64,000 nucleotides of DNA from Sipunculus nudus. Taxonomy: Eukaryota; Annelida; Sipuncula; Golfingiida; Sipunculidae. Shown here piece by piece: positions 12,107-21,171 of this stretch (its first letter is position 1; the number at the start of each line of letters is the position of its first letter). A program made the position numbers and the translations under genes. Below the pieces are notes generated by a model. The model had not been told where the DNA came from and ran no database searches. It was given only the letters and a program-made list of their open reading frames with translations. The stretch is from assembly GCA_026874595.1 (NCBI GenBank), contig CM049317.1, forward strand, positions 1,169,108 to 1,233,107, given 5' to 3'.

Positions 12107-12752
12107 ATGGTATATGTTATGTACAGGAATCTCATTCAGACAATAACTGTGAACAGGCTTGGAAAAATTAATGGAGGGGACAGATGTTCTTGTCACATGG
12201 TACAAATAAAGCCAGGGGAACATTAATACTAATTGGTGACAAGTTAGAGTTTAAGTTGCTTAATAAGATAACAGACCCGGACGGGAGATATGTTTTGATA
12301 TATTGCAGGATTCAAGGGTCACCATTTTTATTAATTAATATATATGGTCAAAATAGTGAACCAGGGCAAGTAAGTTGTTATAGTCATGTGTTTGATGTGA
12401 TAAACAGTAAATTTGAACTGGAGGAAAGTACACAGATAATATGGGGAGGAGATTTTAATTTTTGTTTCTCGGAAAATGATGCACATGGTGGTAATTTAAC
12501 TTTGAAATATAATACAATCGAACAATGAACAGCATCATAAAATCATTGGAATTATGTGACATATGGCGTATTAGGAATCCTCAGGCTAAACGGTACACAT
12601 GGAGAAGATTAAATCCAATAACTCAGCGTCGTCTTGATTTTTTCTTAGTCTCTTCATCATTACAACCATTAATATCATCATGCACTGTTATACCAAGTAT
12701 AGGATCTGACCATTCTGCGGTGGAGCTCAAAATAGGGGGTGTTACTGAATGA
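12107..12752 (+). pseudogene. LINE ORF2 AP-like endonuclease domain, main part
   Basis: The domain resumes after the DIRS insertion. VQES (12121-12132) carries the catalytic glutamate; a stop follows at 12169-12171, then the frame reads GTLILIGDKLEF, LLINIYGQNSE and IIWGGDFNF, the last being the GDFN catalytic block. A one-base shift at about 12526 leads to LCDIWRIRNP, KRYTWRR, RRLDFFLVS and GSDHSAVEL; the SDH motif is the catalytic histidine region. The enzyme nicks target DNA to prime reverse transcription. After SAVELKIGG the sequence jumps directly to the reverse transcriptase, so the usual linker is deleted. Confidence 0.88.
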
Positions 12753-13107
12753 TCACTCTTGTAGATGTACATGAGGCTATTAAAGCCACGGCTAATAATA
12801 AGACTCCAGGTAATGATGGCTTGGGCAAGGAATTTTATTTGTGTTTCTTTGGTGAACTTGGAAAAGAAATGACCCCCTGTTTAAATGAATGTTATAAAGT
12901 TCGAGAGTTGACCACAAGCCAGAGACAAAGTGTAATCACACTTTTAGAAAAGACTGGTAAAGATGTAAGATATATCAATTATTGGCGCCAAATCAGCTTG
13001 ATTAATGTGGATTGTAAAGTATTAAGTAAAATATTAGTATCTAGGTTAAGTAAAAGTTCTACAGAAATTAGTACATTTAGATCAAACTGCTTTTGTGCCA
13101 GGCCGAT
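12749..13107 (+). pseudogene. LINE reverse transcriptase, N-terminal part
   Basis: The frame contains NNKTPGNDGLGKEFY (RT block 0/1) and ITLLEKTGKDVRYINYWRQI with LINVDCKVLSKIL, typical LINE RT motifs. A one-base shift near 13056 moves the continuation to another frame, which reads LDQTAFVPGR at 13075-13105. That block is cut by the solo LTR and continues as YIGDSIRL at 14231. Confidence 0.85.
13103..13107 (+). repeat. Target-site duplication of solo LTR (left)
   Basis: CCGAT, repeated exactly at 14227-14231. In the uninterrupted LINE it would occur once, between the codons for GR and YIGDS. Confidence 0.85.
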
Positions 13108-14226
13108 TGTCACCCCTGACTTAACGTGATAACTTTACAACGGATATATCCTATAAAACAATAGGATGGGTTTACGCTCGCCACTTGATTTCACTAATCA
13201 AGAAATTAGATCCCGGTCATTTCAGGTGACATTTCCAGGTTCTTTTAAGGACGTGTATAAAAATACCAGACAATCATACACCCAGATCAATAGAAACTCT
13301 GAGACATCAGGTTAAATTCACACATATAATTCAAGACAATACTTACAGAGACATAAATGTGAGTGTGTGTGCGTTGATGTGTCAATACGACAGTCCTTCA
13401 CATTAAAAATACAGGAGAATTACTGAGTCCATGGTTTGTATAAAAACAATAACGTCCAGTTCCTTCAGAGATCTCTGGTTACTGTTTTGTGTAGAATCTA
13501 GCGTATGGTTGGTACCATATAGTCTTTCTGAGTTTAACGATCTTCAACTGATCTTGCTTGACAGCGACCTGGGTAGGTTTACGTTCACACGAATGGTAAT
13601 AGCTCTACTCGTGGAGCAATTGTTTCACGGCTTACAGCGATTATGTATCTAGGTCAAGCTGAACTAGGCCGTCAGGTGACGCGTGCGCACTTACTTTACC
13701 GCCAATACGATGCTCTGTCGGCAGCACGGCTGTGATCTCGTGAGCTGGGCCCTTGCCTCATGTAGAAGCTTACTTCTATGCCGTTCCTGGCGGGTTTAAG
13801 CGTATCAATGTTCTTTCTGCCGTGCGTTCGTGCTGCCTCTTCTAGCGTCAAGACCCAACTGAAGCAGCGTCCCGCGTCTCTCCCTGAACTCTGATGTCAC
13901 ATCCGCCTGTGCAGTGTGTACGGCGATCCGGTTCTCTGATTGGCTTAATGGCTCAAGTGTCCCATATAAGGATATATGGACCTAGTATGACTGCTAGCGT
14001 CACCATTGCGACCCACATACCAGATGTAATACACGCAATGCGTGACACAGATAAATCAGCTGATAGCCGATGGGATTTCATACAAGAATACACAATATAT
14101 ATATATATACAATCAAGACCTGTCAACGCTTTAGGATGACGCTTCACGTCAATATCAATAGAGAACAGACTTCGTTAAACTATGATACAAAACACCGTAC
14201 TTATTGTCACCGATTTTCTGGTGTCA
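13108..14226. mobile_element. Solo LTR, 1,119 bp, inside LINE reverse transcriptase
   Basis: The insert begins TGTCACC and ends GGTGTCA, giving the TG...CA ends and short imperfect inverted repeat of an LTR. It is flanked by a perfect 5-bp duplication (CCGAT), the size made by Ty3/gypsy or BEL integrases. It encodes no protein; the short frames inside have no domains. A lone LTR with intact target duplication is the product of LTR-LTR recombination that removed the internal region. A TATA-like stretch at about 13963-13978 may be a promoter, but orientation is not certain. Confidence 0.8.
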
Positions 14227-14842
14227 CCGATACATAGGTGATTCAATAAGGCTCATATCAGATGTTATTGAGTTTTGTAATAATGAAAATACAACTGGTA
14301 TACTATTTGGGGCAGATTTTGCTGCAGCATTTGATTCAGTGGATCAAGGTTTTATGTTGTGTGTGTTAAAGCGTCTTGGCTTTGGGCCAATGTTTATTAA
14401 TTGGGTAAAACTTTTGCATACAAACACCTGAAGTTGTGTTTTAAATAATGGGTTCTCCATCAATTACTTTACTATGTCAAGGGGTACAAAACAAGGAGAC
14501 CCTATTGCACCATATTTGTTTATTCTTGTTATGGAACTTCTGACACAGATGGTAAGGAACAATATGAATGTAAAAGGTATTACAATGGGGGACAAAGAAA
14601 TAAAATTAACACTGTTTGCAGATGATGTGACACTTTTCTTATCAGACGTACAGTCATTTAAGTCGTTGATTTCTATATTTGAATTATTTGAAGAGTATAC
14701 ATCACCTAGAATTAATTTTGATAAGTCAGAAGCAGCCTGGTTGGGTGACTGGAAAGTTAGACAGGATAAACCTATATCATGTAAATGGGTCAATTTAACA
14801 TGTTCTGCATTCACAATATTAGGCATATTTTTTTTCGTATGA
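14227..14842 (+). pseudogene. LINE reverse transcriptase, catalytic part
   Basis: The frame carries RT motif A as GADFAAAFDSVD, motif B as SRGTKQGDPIAPYLF and motif C as FADDVTLFLSD, so all three catalytic aspartates are visible. A single in-frame TGA at 14429-14431 interrupts the reading between motifs A and B. At the 3' end a T-run shifts the frame; one base over, the text reads GIFFSYDTDICQNLNFHS and continues for about 50 codons. Confidence 0.88.
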
Positions 14843-15632
14843 TACAGATATTTGTCAAAATTTAAATTTCCATAGTACAGAGGCAAAGTTAAAGACTGTT
14901 CTAAATATGCGGTCATGTAGAACCCTTACAATATTTGGTCGGACGGAAATATGTCGAACACTTGCTTTGTCAAAATACTGTATGTATGTAATATGTGTAT
15001 TGCACCAAAATCATTTGTTAAAGTGTTACACAGTATTTAAAAAAGTTTTTATGGAATGGCAAAAGACCAAAGGTTCAATATAATGCAATTATTGGTGATT
15101 ATGAAAAGGGTGGAATAAAGTTTCGAGATGTAAGAACTCGATTAAAAACACAGAACATGATGTGGATCAAACGTTTGATAGCAGCCGGTGATGCAACATG
15201 GAAAATAATTCCACAGTATTATTTAAAATCTATAGGAGGGGTTATGTCAGTGTCTTGAAATTTTGATGTGAAGAGGGTTCCAGGAAACATGTTATCATTT
15301 TATAAAAAATGTCTGAAAGAGTGTTCTAATTATGTAACAGTTATTCCACAGACAGCAGAAGACAGCCACTCTGGAACAATTCTTTCTTAAAGATAAATAG
15401 TAAGTCATTTTATTATGCTACTCTTGATGTTTATAACTTGATGAATGTAACAGGTAATCTTTATACATGGAATGAGTTTCAGAGGGCTTACCCAGTTGCA
15501 TCAGTAAAAGAGTTTATGCAATGGAGGTCTATTGTTGATGCAGTACCAAAGGATTGGCTTGAAAGAGTAAAGTAGAAGGCTTCTGGGCAATTAGAAATTG
15601 TAACTAAAAATGGATGTGATTTTATTTAAACA
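14843..15632 (+). pseudogene. LINE ORF2 thumb/connector region, heavily decayed
   Basis: LINE protein similarity continues through several frames: TEAKLKTVLNMRSCRTLTIF near 14880, then a block around 15090-15230 including KGGIKFRDVRTRLKTQNMMW. Stops and frameshifts break the reading throughout. No separate gene is present. Confidence 0.6.
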
Positions 15633-16265
15633 ATGGGTGGAATATGCAACCTTTTAAAATTAGACTCTAGGATAGTGTACAAAGTTTTGATTAAACAAAT
15701 ATTAGTACCACCAACACAAGAAAACAATTGGGTTAAAACCACAAGTTTATGTCCAGAAGACTTGAAAAATGTTTATATTTTAATACATCAAACTTCCTTG
15801 GATATGTACAGCAGAGAGTTTCAATTTAAAGTGATACATAATTATTTACCAGTTAACTGTTGGTTACATGAATGGAAATTGTCCGATACTCCACGCTGTT
15901 CATATTGTCATAATGAATATGAGACTATAACACATTTATTTTTAGAATGTTTTGTTTCAAAGAACCTATATTTTAAAATACAATCGTGGTTAGAATTATT
16001 AGGTATTACACTGCCGTGTGTAAGTAGGAAAACAGTTTTATTAGGAGTTCTACCAGGGACAGAAAATTGTTTAATCAATCAGATTATATTGACATATAAA
16101 CTTACTCTGTATTTTAATAGAAAAGAATATGAAGTCGACCTTTTTGCAGATTTTGTTCGTAGAATAATATCTGTACAAAACACTGAGTATACTATTGCAC
16201 AAAATAAAGATAAAATGTCCTTACATGTAAAGAAATGGAAAATAATGTTACCTCATTTGCACTAA
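15633..16265 (+). pseudogene. LINE ORF2 C-terminal domain with zinc knuckle
   Basis: A 210-residue open frame ending ORF2. The knuckle C-x2-C-x8-H-x4-C lies at residues 89-106 (cysteines 89, 92, 106 and histidine 101) within DTPRCSYCHNEYET, followed by HLFLEC. This cysteine-rich end is typical of L1/Tx1-type ORF2 and helps bind element RNA. It is the least damaged stretch of this LINE apart from the catalytic RT. Confidence 0.8.
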
Positions 16266-16800
16266 TTATTCATTAACTTGAAACTAATGTAATAAATATA
16301 TGTGTGTATATGTGTATGAGCGTCCATATGTATATAGAAGTATGTGTATGCATATGCATATGTAGATGCTCAGAGCTGCTCATACACCAGTTTAGATCTG
16401 AATCACCTTGATGTAAATACTATTTTTTACATAGATAAATACAGGTACCTATGGATCCATGTCAAAAAAGTATTATATATTATGCATAGTTAAAAGACTT
16501 TGTATTCCACAGAACACTATCAATATTTTCTAGCATGTGTTTCTCTGTAACTGTAACTTGTGCGTAATATGTATTGTGGTGTGATTGGTATAGTGTCAGC
16601 TCAATGTTCAATTATGTTTTGCTTGTGTATTTCATTGTTTATGTGATGTAATGTAATTTGTCATGTCATGTAATGTGTAATTGTTGTATCATTTGTCTTT
16701 TGAGAAAAAAAATGTGGTACAGACGTAAGAAAGGTTGCAGGAGTAGAAGTGGTATTTATAATAGTGAGAGTAACAAGTATATTATTATTATTATTATTAT
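16266..16800 (+). other. LINE 3' UTR and (ATT)n tail
   Basis: Non-coding, rich in tgtatatgtgt and gtaatgt repeats, and ending in an ATT microsatellite at 16781-16800 followed by degenerate cat/act repeats. This is the expected end of the element. Confidence 0.65.
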
Positions 16801-16979
16801 CATTACTATCACTATCATAATAAAATGGTAAAATATTGGTGGTACATAATTCTTCTTTTTAAATGTAGTTTTCATTTTTGTAATACCATATATAATACGA
16901 ATGAAGTCATTTACGATATAAAATTGTTCAAACATTGTTCATACATTGATCAGTTTTGTCTCAAACCAAACATACTCAC

Positions 16980-17203
16980 CGATGAAAGCTGTGGACTCAG
17001 CAACGCGGTCAAAACCAAGAACTGGAGACAGGAGAACTTCACAGGTCCAATTACTGAAAGCGTTAACAGCATGGCATGCTGGCAGCTCATTGCATGCGTT
17101 CAAACATTCCATCGGCATGCTGACGCACCCTGGCTGGTCAAGGTTGACTCGGTTTGTCTGGCTGGCTAAAGCTCTCATTTCCTCCTGTCGGTCGCAGTAC
17201 CCG
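16980..17203 (-). CDS. Candidate host exon with PAN/Apple-type cysteine pattern
   Basis: On the minus strand an open frame of about 74 codons runs from near 17203 to 16980 and ends at a strong splice donor, ATCG then GTGAGTATG (donor GT at 16979-16978). The protein has CVSMPMECLNACNELPAC followed by a further cysteine ten residues on, giving the C-x3-C-x5-C-x10-C core typical of PAN/Apple domains, which bind proteins or sugars in secreted proteins. Base composition is clearly more GC-rich than its surroundings. The likely acceptor is the AG at 17205-17204, but others are possible. The neighbouring exons were not identified, so this could also be a lone relic. Confidence 0.5.
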
Positions 17204-17337
17204 CTTGTTATGGTGGCGGTTATGGATTTATATTATAGTTGAAAAGTTATATAAATATTTGAATTTAGCAAAGAACTGTAATATACATATGCCGGTACAT
17301 GTTGGTAGCTTGTTGACCCGATATTTGATTGACTGTA

Positions 17338-17395
<58 letters not shown>

Positions 17396-17814
17396 TCTCT
17401 CATTTTTAATCCAAACAAAATAAATCATCTAGAGTCTGTTTTCCAAAACCGCTATCAGTCGGCTTGCATTCACGTATTACCTCCGCCAAGCAGGGTATGG
17501 GGCATGTTGATTTCATTGAAGCAGGCGTTGTAGTTTAATTATAAGTATCAATGATATGATACACTTTACGAGTTTTAAAATGGTGTACGGTTGACTATGT
17601 GGTCCATTATAAAATCACACCTCCAGTGTCACTATAAGTTATTTAAAAAACTTTTATTTTTATAAAATACTTTTATTTTTAAGGTACAAAAATAGATAAT
17701 ATCAAATTCAAAACATAATAACCATCTATGCCAATTCAAATACAGGAATTACTAAACTGGCGACAATACTTCACTAATTATCACTCTTAACCTAATCCCC
17801 CCCCACCCCCGATG
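17204..17814. other. Spacer with TA microsatellite
   Basis: No gene recognised. A (TA)n microsatellite occupies 17339-17393, and a C-rich tract precedes the next LINE at about 17797-17810. Confidence 0.5.
17339..17393. repeat. (TA)n microsatellite
   Basis: About 27 TA dinucleotides, uninterrupted. Confidence 0.95.
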
Positions 17815-19015
17815 TTATGTTTATGTGAATCCAGGGACAGACGGCAACCTTGCCGAGGTCCTAAAGTGCTGTACCGAATCAGCAATCCAAGAGGAGCAAA
17901 TTCTGTGTTTCGCTGGAAGGAAGGTGAAGTCCCACACGACATGAGGGATACCAACATAGTCAGGCTGTATAAGAACAAAGGTTACTCCGAGCGATTGTAA
18001 CAACTATCGCGGAATGTCCCTCCTCTGCATCACTGGGAAGCTTTGTCCGTGTCACATTGAAGGGGCTTTTTTTTAGCATAAAGAGTCTACCCAGAATTCC
18101 AGTGTCGCGAAAGGTTCTACTGTCAACATATTCTGTTTCCGTCAGGCAGGAAAAAAAGCAGAGAACAAAGACAACCACTGTTCATGGCCTTCATATACCT
18201 GACGAAGGTGTTTGACCAGGTGAGTAGGGACGGTCTCTTCAGGATCCTCCATAGGATCGGATGTCCACCCAAGCTGCTCACCATCATAAAGTCCCACCAG
18301 GACGACATGAAATGTACAGTGTTTTATGACAGCGCGACATCAGAAGTCTTTGCCATCCGAAGAGGAGTAAAACAAGGCTGCGTCCTTGCAGCGACCCTGT
18401 TCGGCATCTTTCGTTGTCCTGTTGAGGCACGCATTGGATTCCGCTACCGCAGGTATCTATCTCCGAGCCAGGTCAGACGAGATAGTCTAAACCTCTCCAG
18501 ACTAAGAGCAACGTGCAAAGTTCAAGTGAAGTGTATGCTGAACTCCTCTTTGCAGACGATTCAGCAGTCACAAACCACTCTGCTGAAGGCCTGCATAAGC
18601 CCATGTCTCAATTTGGTGTATGGCAGTGAGGCCAGGCCATTACGCGCCCGACAGGAGCGCAAGCTAAATGCTTTCCAAAGCGCTATCTCCGTCGCATCCT
18701 GGACATCAGTTAGCAGGATAAAGTTTCAAACACTGCTGTCATGAAGAAAGCTGAAATTCCAGCATGTACGCCACACTCAAATAAAGACGCATGCGTTGGC
18801 TCGGACACGTCGTGAGAATGGACGAAGGTCGTATCCCAAAAATCTCCTTTACAGTGAACTGGCACAGGGAGCACGCCCCACAGGTAGACCCAAACTCCGC
18901 TACAAAGATGTTTGCAAGAGATACCCGAGTGCCATGGGCATCCAACTGAACAACTGGGAGACCACCGCCTTAGAACGAACAACCAGGAGACAAACAGTAT
19001 GGGCAAATGTTGTTT
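17815..19015 (+). pseudogene. Decayed LINE reverse-transcriptase fragment (second family)
   Basis: LINE protein similarity runs through shifting frames. WKEGEVPHDMRDTNIVRLYK (about 17911-17970) and NNYRGMSLLCITGK (18000-18042) are RT block 1-2 sequence. MAFIYLTKVFDQVSRDGLF (18184) is motif A, with the aspartate context degraded; GVKQGCVLAATLFGIF is motif B. LLFADDSAVT appears in another frame at 18543-18572. The end reads LAQGARPTGRPKLRYKDVCK and later WETTALERTT. Internal segments between motif B and the C-terminus are missing. It resembles the LINE at 45.0-50.4 kb. The clade (RTE, CR1 or related) was not resolved. Confidence 0.8.
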
Positions 19016-19036
19016 CCCAAATGCAAATACTTCACC

Positions 19037-19127
19037 AGTCATTGCATTTAAATGCAAATGCAAATGCATTCAGATTTTTTTCAAAGGCAAATGCAAATGC
19101 ATTTAAATGCGTTTAAATGCAAATGCA
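19037..19127 (+). repeat. AAATGC-rich simple-repeat block (left)
   Basis: Multiple copies of AAATGC and its reverse complement GCATTT, creating repeated ATGCAAAT octamers. A similar block lies at 19924-20085. Confidence 0.85.
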
Positions 19128-19923
19128 AATGTCTTTATATACTATAGCATATAAAATATACCCTTTTTGCGCACTAACATTTTTGGATCAATCCGACGTT
19201 TCGATACATTTATTATAATTCTTGTAATTTTTGTCCTTAATTAAAATGAAAATTTACTAGATTTAAATCCACTTGTATGAACGAGGTATCTGTGGCAATT
19301 AACACGCACAATTTTTTTAAGTTCAGCATTATTTAAAGCTAATTCGTGATCAGGACAATATTAATCCAGATCCGGTTGATTCATATTCATCATAGTGAAA
19401 GACACTATTTTTTACATTTCACACAATGTTCTAAAGAAAGTCAACAACGTCGTGTTAAGCATATTTGTAAAAGAAAAATAATGAGGTTTTGGGTTTAATT
19501 AATATATATCAATTTGCATGTAGGGTTATAACTATTACTCATAACGCCGATGTCTGTGTATATTTTTAGCTGCCGTGCTAACCATGACAGCAACAAGCAT
19601 GAACTAATCAAACCATAACTTTAACCTCTCCTGTGTTTAAATATATAATCAAACAAACGCTCCAACCCTAACCCTAGTTTACTACTACAGGTTAAAATTC
19701 CTAGTCTATTACTATAGTAAATTACAGGTTTTCAAAATAATAGTATAAATTAATAGTAATATATTAGTATTAATTTATACTATTATTTTGAAAACCTGTA
19801 ATTTACTATTACTATAACATAATACTAATACCCCATAACTGACACAAGTAAATATATTTTGTTGCATGAAAAGCCTTTGGAAAAATATAAAGAATTTTTG
19901 AATTTGACATTTGATTCATATTT
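19128..19923. other. Spacer between the two AAATGC blocks
   Basis: AT-rich, no gene seen; contains the 39-bp-arm palindrome at 19717-19806. Confidence 0.5.
19717..19806. repeat. Perfect inverted repeat, 39-bp arms, 12-bp loop
   Basis: Left arm 19717-19755 begins GTAAATTACAGGTTTTC; right arm 19768-19806 is its exact reverse complement; the loop is GTAATATATTAG. Arms without mismatches suggest a recent origin or gene-conversion-like maintenance. It could be a small foldback element. Confidence 0.95.
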
Positions 19924-20085
19924 TAAATGCAAATGCTTAGCATTTTTTCAAATGCAAATGCAAATTCAAATATCTACATCAGCCTGGCATTTAAATGCAA
20001 ATGCAAATGCGGGCTTTTCCAAATAGTTGCATTTAAATGCAAAAATGTGCAAGATTTAAATGAAAATGCAAATGCATTTGCTTTT
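19924..20085 (+). repeat. AAATGC-rich simple-repeat block (right)
   Basis: Same motif as the block at 19037-19127, more diverged, again with several ATGCAAAT octamers. Confidence 0.85.
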
Positions 20086-20703
20086 GGACCCTACTCTGGC
20101 AGGAGGGTCATAACACCCAACCATTTCGACCATCAAACCGGTGAATTATGCAAAAGATTGCCCTAAAGATATCCCTAAAAGACAACTAATTAACTGCTAT
20201 TATTAATTCAATAATATAACTGATTATATATTGTATTATCTTGTTACAGATGTGTTACGCTGGCGATCAGAATTTGAATAAAACTTTGTTTTGCGGAAGC
20301 CTGAAGAATTGGAAAGCAGAATCGACTTATTTTTATGTACTCCATTTAAAGCTTCTATTGTTAGGAAGTAAGCTTGGGAAAAGCGTGGTCACTATATATA
20401 CTTATTTACTTACCTGACAGGTACAACAGCGTGAATAAGGCTTTGTGAATCATTTTGTTGTTTAATTCAAAAATCACAAATGAATTTGCTTTAGTTATCA
20501 ACGGGTATGAAACGAGGTATCTGTTGTGTGAATTCGGTATTTCAGTGTATCCAACAGTGTCACAAACACTTTCATATCAAAGTGAGCAAAGTGAATAAAT
20601 TATAAGTCTGTGTAATTTTTCTTTCGTCAGTGAACAAATCAACAAGTCTATAATAAAACTGCTCTTTTAGAAAGGCTACAGAAACTGATTAATAAAAGAA
20701 ATG

Positions 20704-21171
20704 TTACGTAAAGGGCAACCACTTCAAAATTAACCTTTTCCGAACGAAATTTTGATTTATCGGTGCCTGATTAAACGAAAGTACTTGTCCATGGCTGTTA
20801 AATGATCCTTTAAAAGAAGGACACGGATAAACATTCACATTCGATGTGATATCCTGCCGTAGAGTTGCACTCAGTTTATATTTACCTGCGAGTATTCTTA
20901 TTATTTCTGTAGCTATCCCTAATTTCAGACATTTAATTTCGTTATATATTTCATTTGTGGAGGACATAAATTATTTTTGTATAAAATCGTCCATGAGTGC
21001 CCGGTTTTTAATACAAACTGTGTAGCATTTGTCTACCATCTTTCTGTCACTCTTAAAACAAATTTTAAGCCAGCTTGTGATCTGCCCATGTTTTTTAAAT
21101 AGTCTGCTTGGATCACCATATAACAATTGCCAACAAAGTGACCCATGGATCGTGACGCTCAGCACAAGCAT
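20704..21171 (-). other. Unrecognised collinear ORF pair, in-frame stop between
   Basis: Two minus-strand frames (21171-20971 and 20967-20704) lie in the same frame, separated only by a TAA and one codon, giving about 153 codons if read through. The first opens with a hydrophobic, signal-like stretch (MLVLSVTIHGSLCW) and holds four cysteines. No family is recognised. Open codons extend about a dozen residues upstream of the first methionine. It could be a decayed exon or part of an unknown mobile element; it may also be chance. Confidence 0.25.

Larger units (their letters stand above)
7450..16800 (+). mobile_element. L1/Tx1-like LINE, interrupted by two later insertions
   Basis: A long non-LTR retrotransposon in the order ORF1 (7450-8264), ORF2 endonuclease (8649-8742, then 12107-12752), reverse transcriptase (12749-13107, then 14227-14842), a connecting region, a zinc-knuckle C-terminal domain (15633-16265), a 3' UTR and an (ATT)n tail at 16781-16800. 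It is split by a DIRS-like element (8742-12106) and a solo LTR (13108-14226). Removing both restores the expected domain order. Several frameshifts, stops and an internal deletion show it is dead. The L1/Tx1 assignment rests on the ORF1 type (coiled coil plus RRM-like) and the apurinic-type endonuclease at the N-terminus of ORF2. Confidence 0.85.

Noticed and set aside
14464-14916. 150-codon minus-strand ORF
   Set aside because: Antisense to the LINE reverse transcriptase, whose catalytic motifs on the plus strand are clear.
16825-17242. Plus-strand ORFs over the candidate exon
   Set aside because: They lack domain pattern and splice signals; the minus strand has the cysteine spacing and a consensus donor.
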